From NCBI RefSeq assembly GCF_028993575.1, contig NZ_CP118615.1:2480001-2544000 (forward strand): a stretch of DNA of 64,000 bases, given 5' to 3'. Both the position numbers and the translations under genes were made by a program. The notes below the pieces were generated by a model. That model did not search any database, was not told where the DNA came from, and saw only the letters and a program-made list of their open reading frames with translations. Of the stretch, positions 32,796 through 44,928 are shown in pieces (the first letter of the stretch is position 1; each line of letters opens with the position of its first letter). This DNA comes from Micromonospora cathayae (GTDB lineage: Bacteria > Actinomycetota > Actinomycetes > Mycobacteriales > Micromonosporaceae).

Positions 32796-34624
32796 ACCGG
32801 CCCGCGCAGCGGCGGCTGCTGGCCGCGCTGGCCGTCGGCGCGCTGCTGGTCGGCGGGGCCACCGGATGCGGCATCCCGGAGTTCTCCGAGGTGCGGGTGG
32901 ACGGCCCGGGGCCGGTCGGGGAGGCCGGTTCGATCAACGGCCGGCCCAGTGAGCCGCCCGCGCGGGGGGCCAGCGGCAGCGACTCCGCCGCCTTCATCCT
33001 GAACTACCTCTCCGCGCCGGCCGGTGAACCGAACCGGGCGTACACGCGGCTGCGGCAGTACATCGCCCCGGAGGACCGCGACCAGCTCCAGGAGAAGCAG
33101 GGCAGCGACTTCGCGGTCAACGTGGTCCGGCTGCTGAAGGACCCGGTGACCACGGTGAACCCGCAGGGCACCACGGGCGAGAAGGCCACCTTCTCGGTCC
33201 GGATCGAGGTGCAGCAGGTCGGGTTGCTGCGGGCCAACGGCACCCTCGCGGCCCCGGTGGCGACCGAGACGTTCTACGACGTCAAGCTACAGGCCGCCGC
33301 GGCGGCCGGCTCCGGCGACGAGGACGCCGGCTACTACGTGGTCGACCCGTCCAGCACGCTGCTCCTCAGCGACCAGGCCCTCCAGCAGTACTACGAGTCG
33401 TACCCGATCTACTTCTGGAACTCCGACCAGACCCGGCTGGTGCCGGACCAGCGCTACCTTCCGCTCGCGGTGCCCCGGGAACGCCGGGTCACCGAGGTGG
33501 TCGGCTGGCTCACCGACGGCCCGGCGGAGTGGCTGGCCCCCACGGTGACCCGGCTGCCCGACGGCACCCAGCTGATCAACAACGCCACCGAGACGGACGG
33601 CCGGTGGGAGATCGACGTCGCCATGCCGGGCGAGGACGGCGCGAAACTCGACCGGCTCGCCATCCAGCTCGCCTGGTCACTGCCGGACATCGACGGCCCA
33701 CTCGACCTGAAGGTCCGCAACCAGGTCCGGCGGAGCCTGCCCAGCCTGGCCGAGCACCGGGGGCTGTTCGACGCGTACCTGGTCGAGGGGGCTCCGCAGC
33801 GGCTCTGCGTGTACGAGGGCGGGGTACGCCGGCTCGCCTTCGTCGGCGAGACCAGTGGGCCCGACCCGATCGACGCGGCGAGCAACCGGAACGTGGTGAC
33901 CGCCGGGCTCAGCCGCAGCGGTGACGGGCTGCTCGCCGCGCTGGTGGTGACCGACGGCAAGCGGCAGCGGCTGGCGGTCGGAGCGGGCGAGGCCCCGGTC
34001 AGCGTCCAGGAACGCAGCGCCGCGTCGTACGCCTCGATCGGCCGCCCGGTCTGGTTGAAGACCCCGGTCGGCGGGCCGGCGCGCGGGTTGGTGGTGGTGG
34101 ACGGGAAGCTGCACCGCTTCGACGCCCATGCCCAGCTCACCGAGGTTCCGCTGAGCCTGTCCGGGACGGTCACCGCCGTCGCCGTCGCGCTGGACGGGCA
34201 CCGGATCGCGATGATCGTCGGTGGTGGGCTGTACGTGGCGGCGGTGAGCCTGGACGGCGGTGTGACCGCCGGCCCGGCCCGGGAGGTGCCGACCTCGCTG
34301 ACCAGACTGTCGGCGGTGGACTGGTCCGGGGAGAACCGGCTGGTCCTGGCGGGTGTCAAGGGGCAGCCGGCGGTCTACGACATCAGCGTCGACGGAGCGG
34401 GCGCGGAGATCGCCCTGGCGACCGAGGTGGGCGCGACCGTCACCCACCTGACGGCCTACCCGAACAACCCGGTGGAGACCTTCGACCGCAGCCCGATCAT
34501 GTACGAGGCGAACCGGGTGGCCTGGGCCGGCCCGATCCGACAGATCCAGCGGGAGGATGTCCAGAACCCGGCGGCCGGGGAGTCCGCGCCGGGCAACCCG
34601 ACCGCGCCCTTCTTCCTCTTCTGA
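32792..34624 (+). CDS. lpqB: Lipoprotein LpqB, accessory of MtrAB
   Basis: A 610-residue lipoprotein starting at GTG, overlapping the mtrB stop by 4 bases. The signal peptide ends in a lipobox (LVGGATGC, Cys26 acylated). A GerMN-type domain pair follows (about 190-320; PLAVPRERRVTEVVGWLTDG), then a beta-propeller-like C-terminal half (about 330-580). In mycobacteria LpqB interacts with the MtrB sensor outside the membrane and tunes its signalling; the same operon structure is kept here. Full length, with no missing parts. Confidence 0.96.
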   Translation: MNRPAQRRLLAALAVGALLVGGATGCGIPEFSEVRVDGPGPVGEAGSINGRPSEPPARGASGSDSAAFILNYLSAPAGEPNRAYTRLRQYIAPEDRDQLQEKQGSDFAVNVVRLLKDPVTTVNPQGTTGEKATFSVRIEVQQVGLLRANGTLAAPVATETFYDVKLQAAAAAGSGDEDAGYYVVDPSSTLLLSDQALQQYYESYPIYFWNSDQTRLVPDQRYLPLAVPRERRVTEVVGWLTDGPAEWLAPTVTRLPDGTQLINNATETDGRWEIDVAMPGEDGAKLDRLAIQLAWSLPDIDGPLDLKVRNQVRRSLPSLAEHRGLFDAYLVEGAPQRLCVYEGGVRRLAFVGETSGPDPIDAASNRNVVTAGLSRSGDGLLAALVVTDGKRQRLAVGAGEAPVSVQERSAASYASIGRPVWLKTPVGGPARGLVVVDGKLHRFDAHAQLTEVPLSLSGTVTAVAVALDGHRIAMIVGGGLYVAAVSLDGGVTAGPAREVPTSLTRLSAVDWSGENRLVLAGVKGQPAVYDISVDGAGAEIALATEVGATVTHLTAYPNNPVETFDRSPIMYEANRVAWAGPIRQIQREDVQNPAAGESAPGNPTAPFFLF

Positions 34625-34629
34625 TCCGC

Positions 34630-35331
34630 ATGCCGGGCGGCCTGTGGGCGGAACTGACCGACCTGGTGCTGCCGGTGGAGTGCGCCGGCTGCCGGGGCCG
34701 GGGCGCACTGCGGTACGGCGTCTGTGCCGACTGCGCGGCCACCCTGGAGGCGTTGCGTCCGGTCCCGGTCCGCCCCGATCCGGCACCCGGCGGGCTGCCG
34801 CCCTGCGTCGCCCTGGGCGGGTACGGCGGGGTGCTCCGGGAGCTGCTGCTGGCGTACAAGGAACGGGGCCGGCACGGGCTGGCCCGACCGCTGGGCGGCC
34901 TGCTGGCCGACGTGGTGGCGACGGCGGTCGGTGCGGTCCGGCCGGTGCTGCTGGTGCCGGTGCCGGACACCGCCGCGGCGGCCCGCGCCCGGTACGGCGA
35001 CCATCTGGGGCGGCTGACCCGGCACACGGCGGCCCGGCTGCGGACGGCGGGCTGGCCGGTGCGGGTGCGTCGGCCGGTGCGGGCGCTGCCCCGTCCCGAC
35101 TCGGTGGAGCTGGACCGCGCCGGCCGGGCGGCGGTCGCCGCGTCGGCGTTCCGGCTGCGGGCCTGGCCGCCGGTCGGCCCGGTCGGCCCGGAGGTGGCGG
35201 TGGTGGTGCTGGACGACATCCTCACCACCGGGGCCACCCTGGCGGCGGTGGCCCGGACGCTGGGCGCGGCCGGGCTGTCACCGACGGTCGCGGCGGTGCT
35301 GGCGGCGACCCGACGGCGCTCCCGTTCGTGA
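34630..35331 (+). CDS. ComF-family phosphoribosyltransferase-like protein
   Basis: A 233-residue protein with an N-terminal zinc-ribbon-like pair (VECAGCRGRG and GVCADCAATL) and a C-terminal type I phosphoribosyltransferase fold whose PRPP loop is VVVLDDILTTGATLAAVA (about 196-213). Also present: LLLAYKERGRHGLARPL and a degenerate PDSVELDRAGR segment. ComF in competent bacteria helps bring single-stranded DNA into the cell; in actinobacteria the role is not established. It begins 5 bases after lpqB and probably shares its transcript. In mycobacteria comF likewise sits between lpqB and hpf. Confidence 0.93.
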   Translation: MPGGLWAELTDLVLPVECAGCRGRGALRYGVCADCAATLEALRPVPVRPDPAPGGLPPCVALGGYGGVLRELLLAYKERGRHGLARPLGGLLADVVATAVGAVRPVLLVPVPDTAAAARARYGDHLGRLTRHTAARLRTAGWPVRVRRPVRALPRPDSVELDRAGRAAVAASAFRLRAWPPVGPVGPEVAVVVLDDILTTGATLAAVARTLGAAGLSPTVAAVLAATRRRSRS

Positions 35332-35579
35332 CGCTGAGTGACGTCGATTCACCCCATCGTGGGGGAGGTGTGAAAATTTCTTGTCGGTCGTGACAACGAG
35401 GGGTGACTGCTGGGCAAGGAGGAGTTAGCGTTTCGGTGTCGGGGGTAGGAGGGTTCCCACCCACCCGCTCCCGGCGGTGAGAGGAGGCGTAGCCGTACCA
35501 ACACCGGTCGACGCCGAACGGGTGCTCCCAGGGTCGACCGGGTCAGGATCTTCTAGACCATCCGATCGAGGGAGGTCAC

Positions 35580-36206
35580 ATGGACATCGTGGTCAAGGGC
35601 CGTAACGTCGAAGTGCCGGACCATTACCGGGTACACGTAGCAGAGAAGCTCGCGAAGATCGAGCGCTACGACCACAAGCTCATTCGTGTCGATGTCGAGC
35701 TGTTCCACGAGCGCAACCCCCGCCAGGCGGACCACTGCCAGCGCGTCGAGATCACCTGCGTCTCCCGCGGGCCGGTGGTCCGGGCGGAGGCCTGCACGAG
35801 CGACTTCTACAGCGCACTCGACGCCGCCATCGCCAAACTGGACACCCGGTTCCGTCGGGCAGCCGACCGCCGGCGGGTCCATCGCGGACGGCACGCCCCC
35901 ATCTCCGTCGCCGCCGCCACCGCCGGGCTACCGGTCGCGGACCTCGGCCAGCCGACGTTCTCCACACCGGCGTCCGGCACCGCCACCGCGGTCGCCGAAC
36001 GGGCCGACGAGTACGACGACCAGCCCTGGCACATCGCGCGCGAGAAGGTACACGCCGCGCAGCCGATGACCGTCGACGACGCCCTGTTCCAGATGGAACT
36101 GGTCGGCCACGACTTCTACCTGTTCCAGAACAAGGAATCCGGCCGCCCCTGCGTGGTCTACCGGCGACGCGCCTACGACTACGGACTCATCTCCCTCGAC
36201 ATCTGA
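35580..36206 (+). CDS. hpf: Ribosome hibernation-promoting factor (long form)
   Basis: A 208-residue long HPF. The N-terminal RaiA/YfiA domain (1-98; MDIVVKGRNVEVPDHYRVHV, then RVEITCVSRGP) binds the 30S decoding centre. A variable linker follows, then the C-terminal dimerisation domain (about 148-208; AAQPMTVDDALFQMELVGHD to VYRRRAYDYGLISLDI), which joins two ribosomes into the inactive 100S form. GGGAGG lies just upstream of ATG 35580. The 248-base gap before it has its own AT-richer promoter-like patch (35370-35400) with TTGTC-N6-GACAA. A terminator follows the gene. Confidence 0.96.
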   Translation: MDIVVKGRNVEVPDHYRVHVAEKLAKIERYDHKLIRVDVELFHERNPRQADHCQRVEITCVSRGPVVRAEACTSDFYSALDAAIAKLDTRFRRAADRRRVHRGRHAPISVAAATAGLPVADLGQPTFSTPASGTATAVAERADEYDDQPWHIAREKVHAAQPMTVDDALFQMELVGHDFYLFQNKESGRPCVVYRRRAYDYGLISLDI

Positions 36207-36213
36207 GCCGGCG

Positions 36214-36242
36214 CGGGGGTCGCGGCACCGCCGCGGCCCCCG
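36214..36242 (+). terminator. Terminator after hpf
   Basis: 12-bp stem (36214-36225 with 36231-36242) with one G-U type position and a 5-base loop, starting 8 bases past the stop. Confidence 0.75.
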
Positions 36243-36301
36243 TACCACGTCCGCCGACCCGACCACCGGCGAGCCAGGACCGTCAGCCGCCGGCCCGGCC
36301 G

Positions 36302-37411
36302 TCAGAGCAGATCCTCCGGGAGCATCCCGTAGATCGCCGAGTCGACCCGGGTGCCGTCCGGGCCGGGCAACCGGCCGCGCTGCACCCCCTCCGGGCGGAA
36401 GCCGACCTTCTCCAGCACCCACTGCGCGGAGACGTTCTCCGGCCGGGTACCGGCCCAGAGCCGGGCGATCCCCGCCGTGTCGAACGCCCAACCGGCCAGC
36501 AGCCGTACGCCCCGGGTGAGCAGGCCGCGTCCCCGCCACTCGGGCAGCATGCTCGCGCCGAACATGGCCTGCCCGGTGACCGGCTCGTCGTACCGCAGTG
36601 CCAGGCCGCCGCCGACCTCGCCGCTGGCCGCGTCCACGACCAGCAGGTCCGCCCCGGTACCGAGCAGCCAGTTGCTCTCCGCCAGTTGGCACCGGCGGGC
36701 GATGTCGGCCCGGCCCGGCGGCTCCGGCGGCACCCGGTTGGCGACCACCTCGGGCAGGCTGTGCAGCCGGTACATGACGTCGACGTCGTCCGGTCCGACC
36801 ATCCGTAGCCGCACCACACCGTCACCGAGCCCGTCGGCGGGCAGGTCCGGCAGCGGGCGGGGGGCCGGCCCGTCCGGGTCACCGGCGAGGCGGACCCAGG
36901 CGAGCAGGTCACGTCGGTCACCGTCGGCGTGCCGGCTGGCGGCCCGGCGTACCCCCTCGTGGCGGTAGCCGGCGGCGAGCGCGACCCGCTGGCTGGCCGC
37001 GTTCTCCGGCTGGGTGAGCAGCTCCAGCCGGACGAATCCGCTGGCCAGGGCGTGTGCGGTGAGGGCCCGGGTGGCGGCGGAGGCGACGCCGCGCCCGCGC
37101 GCCCACGGGGCCACCCAGTAGCCGATCTCGGCCTGGTCGCGCAGGGCCACCACCCGGTCCAGGCCGACCGCGCCGAGCAGCCGGTCCGACTCCGGGTCGG
37201 CGATCGCGTACGCGGCCCCGCCCCGGGCCCAGGTCGCCGGATCGCCCTCGGTGAGCCACCAGCGGGCGTCCGCCTCGGTGTACGGGTGCGGCAGCCCGCC
37301 CAGGAACCGCTGGGTGAGCGGGTCGGCGCAGCCGGCGGCGATGTCGGCGAGGTCGCTGTCCCGGTACGGCCGCAGCCGCACCCCGTCGCCCTCGATCACC
37401 TGTGGTTCCAT
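36302..37411 (-). CDS. Double GNAT-domain N-acetyltransferase
   Basis: 369 residues from ATG 37411. Two GNAT acetyltransferase domains in tandem: domain 1 about 1-172 (VRLRPYRDSDLADIAAG, then the acetyl-CoA loop WARGRGVASAATRAL and NAASQRVALAAGYRHEG), and domain 2 about 190-369 (VVRLRMVGPDDVDVMYRL, WRGRGLLTRGVRLLAGWAF, VLEKVGFRPEGVQRG). Both have the R/Q-x-x-G-x-G/A phosphate loop. RimJ-like substrates (protein N-termini or antibiotics) are the usual guess; the substrate is unknown. It lies 26 bases downstream of a second double-GNAT gene on the same strand, so the pair forms an operon of four acetyltransferase domains. Confidence 0.9.
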   Translation of the reverse strand: MEPQVIEGDGVRLRPYRDSDLADIAAGCADPLTQRFLGGLPHPYTEADARWWLTEGDPATWARGGAAYAIADPESDRLLGAVGLDRVVALRDQAEIGYWVAPWARGRGVASAATRALTAHALASGFVRLELLTQPENAASQRVALAAGYRHEGVRRAASRHADGDRRDLLAWVRLAGDPDGPAPRPLPDLPADGLGDGVVRLRMVGPDDVDVMYRLHSLPEVVANRVPPEPPGRADIARRCQLAESNWLLGTGADLLVVDAASGEVGGGLALRYDEPVTGQAMFGASMLPEWRGRGLLTRGVRLLAGWAFDTAGIARLWAGTRPENVSAQWVLEKVGFRPEGVQRGRLPGPDGTRVDSAIYGMLPEDLL

Positions 37412-37437
37412 CTCGTTCCTCCCGTTCGATCCCCGTG

Positions 37438-38607
37438 TCAGGCCGGGCGGTGTCCGGCCAGGTCCTCGGCGACGACCGCGCCCACCCAGGCGTCGACCCG
37501 GGTGTCCCGGTACGGGATGGCGGCCCGCGCGGTGCCCTCCATCCGGAAGCCGGCCTTCTCGGCGGCTCGCCGGGAGGCGGTGTTGCCGACGTTGGCCCGC
37601 CACTCGATCCGGGCCAGCCCGAGCGTGGTGAAACCCCAGGCGGTCAGCGCGGCCAGCGCGGCGGGCAGGTAGCCCCGGCCCCGGGCGTGCGGCGCGGTCA
37701 GGAAACCCACGTCGCCCAGCGCCGGTTCGACCGGGGAGATCCGCAGGTCCACGTTGCCCACGTAGGCGTCGTCCGGGTCGGCGATGGTGAAGCAGGCGGC
37801 CCGGCCGGCGGCCCAGGAGGACCGGTGGTAGGCGAGGTACCGCTGCGCGTCGGAGTGCCGGTACGGGTCGGGCACGCTGGTCCAGCGGATCGACTCCGGG
37901 TCCCGGCAGGTCGTCGCCAGGGCGTCGAGGTCGCGTTCGTCCATCGCCCGTAGCCGCAGTTCGACGCCGCGTACGGTGGCGAACAGCTCGGGGTGCGGCC
38001 GGCCGAAGACCGCCGCCCGGCGGGCGTCCAGGCTGCCCGGACCGGCGGGGCCGACCGCGCCGGGCTCGGGGACCTCGCCGGGCAGCAGCGAGCCGATCCA
38101 GGCGTCCGGGCCGCCGTCGTCGGCCGGGTCGGCCAGCCGGAGCTGCCCCTCGACCCGGAACCCGGCGCGCAGCGCGGCCAGCCGGGAACCGTGGTTGCCC
38201 AGTTCGGCCTGCCAGACCAGCCGGCGCAGGCCGAGCTTCCCGAACCCCCAGCGGGCGACCGCCCGGGTGGCCCGCGCGGCCACGTTCCGGCCCCGGGCCC
38301 ACGGGGCGGTCCAGTAGCCGATCTCCGCGGAGCGGAGGGCGTGGTGGACGGAGACCAGTCCGCAGGAGCCGAGGAGCTGGCCGGTGTCGGCGGCGCAGAC
38401 CGCGAACGCCGCCGAGGTCCCGGCGGACCAGCCGGCGGGGGACACCTCGGTCACGAACCCGAGGGCGTGCTCGGGCAGGTACGGGCGGGGTACGGTGGTC
38501 CAGCGCTGGATGTCCGGGTCCTGGCAGGCCCGATGCACGTCGTCGGCGTCCGTGGCCCGCCACGGGCGCAGCAGAAGGCCGTCCTCGATGATCTCCACAG
38601 GCTCCAC
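37438..38607 (-). CDS. Double GNAT-domain N-acetyltransferase, paralogue
   Basis: 389 residues from GTG 38607, chosen because the alignment with the neighbouring gene starts there (EPVEIIEDGLLLRPWRA versus EPQVIEGDGVRLRPYRD). The frame is open to 38721 without homologous sequence. Domain 1 about 1-185 (SAEIGYWTAPWARGRNVAAR), domain 2 about 215-385 (LGDVGFLTAPHARGRGYLPA, then NTASRRAAEKAGFRMEG). Both acetyl-CoA loops are intact. Each domain pair probably arose by internal duplication, and the two genes by a further duplication. Substrate unknown. Confidence 0.88.
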   Translation of the reverse strand: MEPVEIIEDGLLLRPWRATDADDVHRACQDPDIQRWTTVPRPYLPEHALGFVTEVSPAGWSAGTSAAFAVCAADTGQLLGSCGLVSVHHALRSAEIGYWTAPWARGRNVAARATRAVARWGFGKLGLRRLVWQAELGNHGSRLAALRAGFRVEGQLRLADPADDGGPDAWIGSLLPGEVPEPGAVGPAGPGSLDARRAAVFGRPHPELFATVRGVELRLRAMDERDLDALATTCRDPESIRWTSVPDPYRHSDAQRYLAYHRSSWAAGRAACFTIADPDDAYVGNVDLRISPVEPALGDVGFLTAPHARGRGYLPAALAALTAWGFTTLGLARIEWRANVGNTASRRAAEKAGFRMEGTARAAIPYRDTRVDAWVGAVVAEDLAGHRPA

Positions 38608-38775
38608 GGAGTCATCGTGCCCGACCGTTCGCGCTGGGCGTAACCGCATATCCGGGCCCTCGTGTGCGGCACGCCTCTTATGTCGGGTTCCGTGAAGCCT
38701 ACGTACGCCACCAGTGACCATTGCGCCGATGGAGCGCCTACGATGGTTCGAGACTGTCTAGGGGAGCGTTGATCC

Positions 38776-41697
<2,922 letters not shown>

Positions 41698-41722
41698 CCC
41701 GGCGCCACCTCACACAGCACGC

Positions 41723-41760
41723 CCGAGGGGCGGCCACCACACCCGGTGGCCGCCCCTCGG
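41723..41760. terminator. Terminator after secA (possibly bidirectional)
   Basis: Perfect 16-bp stem (41723-41738 with 41745-41760; arm CCGAGGGGCGGCCACC) with a 6-base loop, between convergent genes. Confidence 0.85.
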
Positions 41761-41810
41761 CGCGTCCGCCGGCCCCGGCTGTCGGCGCGTCCGCCGGCCC
41801 CGGCTGTCGG
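41761..41810. repeat. Perfect 25-bp tandem duplication
   Basis: The unit beginning CGCGTCCGCCGGCCCCGG and ending CTGTCGG occurs twice head-to-tail (41761-41785, 41786-41810), starting right after the secA terminator stem. Confidence 0.9.
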
Positions 41811-41829
41811 CGCGCCGGGGCAGGTCAGG

Positions 41830-42426
41830 TCAGAGGATGTGCAGGACCAGACAGATCCAGCCGGGCGCGCGGCGTTCGAGGCGTACCGCCATCGCCCAGC
41901 TCCGTCCGGAGGGTACGGCGAGCACCGCGGCGGCCTCGATGACGTCGGGTCTGGGCTGGCAGACCCGGAGCCGGCGCAGCCGCACCACGGGACGCGTCGA
42001 GCGGCGTCGGACCGGCCCGAGCCGGGCGATCGCCCCGGCCAGTTGCTCCAGCACGGCGGTGGTACGGGTCGGGTCGGTGAGGATCCGTAGCTGGGTGGGG
42101 GGCCGGTGGCCGTTGAGCACCTCGACGCAGGTGCCGACGAAGCGGTGGGCCACCCGGGTGGCCTCGGCGGTGGCGGTGGCGGGCACCCCGACGGCCGGAG
42201 CGGTGGGGCGTGCCGGTCGAGGGGCCACCGGCCGGCGGGTGGGTCGGGCGGCCGGCCGACCGGGTGCGGGACGGACGCCTCCGGTGAGGTCGAGCGCGAG
42301 CTGGGTGGCGGACGGACGGGGCCAGAGGTCGGCGAGCTGGTCGTCGGCGAAGGGCGGGTCGAGCGGGGGCGCGGGGCGTAACCGCACCGGGGGACGCGGC
42401 GGCACCGGACGGCGGGAGTCGACCAT
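41830..42426 (-). CDS. Rv3235-like conserved actinobacterial protein
   Basis: A 198-residue protein with a Pro/Arg-rich, disordered N-terminal half and a compact C-terminal domain (about 90-198): ATRVAHRFVGTCVEVLNGHR, then TQLRILTDP, VVRLRRLRVCQPRPDVIEAA and a hydrophobic end. This matches the family of M. tuberculosis Rv3235, which also lies close to secA1. Function unknown. It ends convergently with secA. The N-terminal PPRPPVRLRPAPP stretch is low-complexity. Confidence 0.85.
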   Translation of the reverse strand: MVDSRRPVPPRPPVRLRPAPPLDPPFADDQLADLWPRPSATQLALDLTGGVRPAPGRPAARPTRRPVAPRPARPTAPAVGVPATATAEATRVAHRFVGTCVEVLNGHRPPTQLRILTDPTRTTAVLEQLAGAIARLGPVRRRSTRPVVRLRRLRVCQPRPDVIEAAAVLAVPSGRSWAMAVRLERRAPGWICLVLHIL

Positions 42427-42537
42427 CAGATCCCCCTGATTCTTTTGTTTTCCTACGTTTGCCTCCGACAGCTTTCATCTTCGAGCATCGAGACGCTTCG
42501 GTCAATGTCGATCGGTGAACGGCCGGTTACCCCTCGG

Positions 42538-42768
42538 CTACCCGTCGGTGTCCCGCTCGACCAGCGGGTTGGCCCTGATCCACTCGGCTGTCTCCGCGTA
42601 CGCGCGTTGGATGTACTCCTCCAGCCGGGCCCGTTCCACCCGCCACTGTCCCCGACCGCCGATCTTGATCGCGGGCAGGTCGCCGCTACGTACCAGGTGG
42701 TAGACCTGCGAGTCGGAGACGTTCAACTCGGCCGCCACCTCGGACAGCAGGAGGAACCTCGGTTCCAT
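42538..42768 (-). CDS. Small helix-turn-helix (excisionase/BldC-type) DNA-binding protein
   Basis: A 76-residue MerR-like winged-helix protein: [20 protein letters not shown] (helix-turn-helix), then [20 protein letters not shown] (wing) and a terminal helix. Proteins of this class in actinomycetes include BldC, which binds direct repeats as a polymer; this one is a paralogue conserved near secA and the Rv3235-like gene. There is no phage integrase nearby, so a true excisionase role is unlikely. It is transcribed with the Rv3235-like gene (111-base gap). Confidence 0.9.
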   Translation of the reverse strand: MEPRFLLLSEVAAELNVSDSQVYHLVRSGDLPAIKIGGRGQWRVERARLEEYIQRAYAETAEWIRANPLVERDTDG

Positions 42769-42958
42769 CTCAGACCCCTCTGGTCGCCGGCGTTTGCATC
42801 AGTTTGCCACCGGTCGGCCCGATGACCCACCGGGCTCGTGGCGGGGTGGCTTCCCGGGGGCCGCCAGGGGGTGTATTACGGTCACGGCGCTGGCACGGCC
42901 GACGTCCCGACCCCGGTACGTCGCAGCCGGCCGGCCGGAGAGGGCGGGGAGACCAACG

Positions 42959-43468
42959 GTGAACGACGATCTTGTCCGGGTGTACGTGCCGGCGACCGTG
43001 CCGATGCTGGCCCGCCTGCCTGAGCAGGGCCTGCCGGCCGGGGAGGCGCACGCGGTCACCCCGGCCCTGCGGGAGTGGTACGCCGAGGGCGACGAGGAGG
43101 AGCTGGAGTACGTCGCGTTCACCCGGGCCGCCCAGGACGCGTTGCGCCTGCTGCACGACGACCCGTCCGCGCCCCGCCGCCGGGTGGTGGTCTCGGTGGA
43201 CCTGCCGGCCGGCCTGGTGGGCCGTGGTGACCAGGCGCTCGGGGCCAGCACCGTACGCCTCGACCAGCCGGTCCCGGTCCGGGCGGTGGCCGCCGTGCAC
43301 GTGGACGGCGACGAGGCGACCGGTGACGTGGCCGCCGCGGCGGCGGTGGTGATGGAGGCGCTGGCCGGTGACCAGGACGCCCAGTTCACCGTCGACGGCG
43401 CGGAGGATCACGAGCTGGAGTGGTACGACGTCACCGAGCTGGAGCTGCTGCTGCGTACCGTCTCCTGA
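42959..43468 (+). CDS. DUF6912-type conserved protein
   Basis: 169 residues from GTG 42959, with GGGGAG upstream. The N-terminus [20 protein letters not shown] and the phrase [15 protein letters not shown], then [12 protein letters not shown] and a C-terminal [14 protein letters not shown], fit a small acidic protein family conserved across actinobacteria near secA. No signal peptide or membrane segment. The function is not known to me. It is divergent from the helix-turn-helix gene across a 190-base gap. Confidence 0.85.
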   Translation: MNDDLVRVYVPATVPMLARLPEQGLPAGEAHAVTPALREWYAEGDEEELEYVAFTRAAQDALRLLHDDPSAPRRRVVVSVDLPAGLVGRGDQALGASTVRLDQPVPVRAVAAVHVDGDEATGDVAAAAAVVMEALAGDQDAQFTVDGAEDHELEWYDVTELELLLRTVS

Positions 43469-43513
43469 CCGCTCAGCGGGCGGCGGCGGACCCCTCGTCG
43501 GCGTCCTCGTCGC

Positions 43514-44659
43514 TCAGGTCGCGGCGGACGCCCCGTCGGCGTCCTCCTCGTCGTCAGCGGCGGGGGCCGGGCCGAGGGTGCGCCCGAAGGCGATCAGCGC
43601 GGTGAGCGCCCCGACGAACAGCACCCAGATCCCGTTGTCGATCCGGGAGGTGCCGAGGGTGGTCTGGGCCACCGCGTCCGCCTCGCTGAGCGCGCCGGCC
43701 AGGTCGAGCAGCGAACGCCCGCCGATCCGGATGATCACCTCGGTGAGCAGCAGGAGCAGCCCGGCCCCCGCCCCGGCGACCAGGTACCCGGGCCAGCGCC
43801 CGGCCGGGGCGTCCGGGTCGCGGCGCAGCGCCCGGCGGCGGGCCAGCCGCAGGTAGCCGAAGGCGAGCAGCCCGGCCAGCAGCCCGGCGGCCAGCGACTC
43901 GGTGCGGGACACCCAACGGGCCGCGTCGACCATCGCCTCCTGGGTGCCCTCGCCCCCGTACAGGACGAAGAGCCGGTCGCGGAGCTGGCTGAACGCCACC
44001 ACGAAGACCAGGACGGCGAGGGTGCCGGTGACCACGGCCCCGACCACCGGGGCGTTGCGGGCCCCGGCGAGCGCGCCCCCGACGACGGCCGCGGCGGCGG
44101 TGCTGCCGGCGATCACGTTCGTGGTGGCGTTGTCGGCGTAGAACAGGTTGATCGCCACCGCGGTGGCCGACCCGACGAGCAGGCCGGCACCGACGGCCAC
44201 CACGAACCGTAGGGTGGCCCGGTCGGCACCCCGGCGGGTGAGCAGGTTCGTCACCGCCAGCGCGATGCCGGCCCCGGCCACCAGTGCGGCCGAGATCACC
44301 CCGGGCAGGGCGTACGCGGAGAGGCTGATCGCCGTCACGCCGGCCTGGGCGGAGTCGATCGCGGCCCGGGTGGACCAGAGCATCGCGGTCAGCCAGCCCG
44401 CCGCGAGGACCGCCAGCAGCAGCGCCCCGGGCGCGCCCGGGGCCGCGGTGACGCCGGGCCCGTCCGTGGTCGCCCGCTCGTCGGCCCGCCCGGCGTCGAC
44501 CGGTTGCTTCCGGTCCACGTCGGTGGCGGCGGCGTCGACCGGCTGGTCCGGTTCCGCCCGGGTGCCGGCGTCGACGGGCCGGTCCGGTTCCGCCCGGGTA
44601 CCGGTGGTGACGGGCTGGTCCGGGTGCGCGGCCGTGGAGCTGCCGGGCTGCTGGGTCAT
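43514..44659 (-). CDS. Polytopic membrane protein with repetitive N-terminus
   Basis: 381 residues from ATG 44659, with GGGGAG three bases upstream. The N-terminal 70 residues are hydrophilic and repetitive (RAEPDRPVDAG, RAEPDQPVDAA, RKQPVDAG). Roughly seven membrane helices follow (e.g. LLLAVLAAGWLTAMLWS, FVVAVGAGLLVGSATAVAIN, LVAGAGAGLLLLLTEVIIRI, IWVLFVGALTALIAFG) and an acidic tail. No transport or enzymatic motif recognised. It ends convergently with the DUF6912 gene. Such membrane proteins of unknown function are common in Micromonosporaceae. Confidence 0.85.
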   Translation of the reverse strand: MTQQPGSSTAAHPDQPVTTGTRAEPDRPVDAGTRAEPDQPVDAAATDVDRKQPVDAGRADERATTDGPGVTAAPGAPGALLLAVLAAGWLTAMLWSTRAAIDSAQAGVTAISLSAYALPGVISAALVAGAGIALAVTNLLTRRGADRATLRFVVAVGAGLLVGSATAVAINLFYADNATTNVIAGSTAAAAVVGGALAGARNAPVVGAVVTGTLAVLVFVVAFSQLRDRLFVLYGGEGTQEAMVDAARWVSRTESLAAGLLAGLLAFGYLRLARRRALRRDPDAPAGRWPGYLVAGAGAGLLLLLTEVIIRIGGRSLLDLAGALSEADAVAQTTLGTSRIDNGIWVLFVGALTALIAFGRTLGPAPAADDEEDADGASAAT

Positions 44660-44928
44660 CGTCTCCCCTTCGAGGCGGGCGCACGCCGGCGCGACACCGG
44701 TACGACACGGCGGCGCGGCGGGCAGGTCACCGGCCACCCAGGGTACGCGCCCGCCGGAGCCGGCCCGGTCGGGCGGCGACCGGCTAGGTGGGCGGGGCGG
44801 CGCGTGAAAGAATCGCCGCAGGTCCCGTCGCCGTGATCCGGTGAGGCGTCGACGCCCGGCGGCCGGCTGTCCAGCCGGTGGTCGCGGGGCCGGTTTCGCC
44901 ACCGCCGTCGAGATCGCCAGGAGCTGTG

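Noticed and set aside
42538..42768. Phage excisionase
   Set aside because: The small MerR-like protein sits in a conserved secA neighbourhood without any phage gene, so a BldC-type regulator is more likely.
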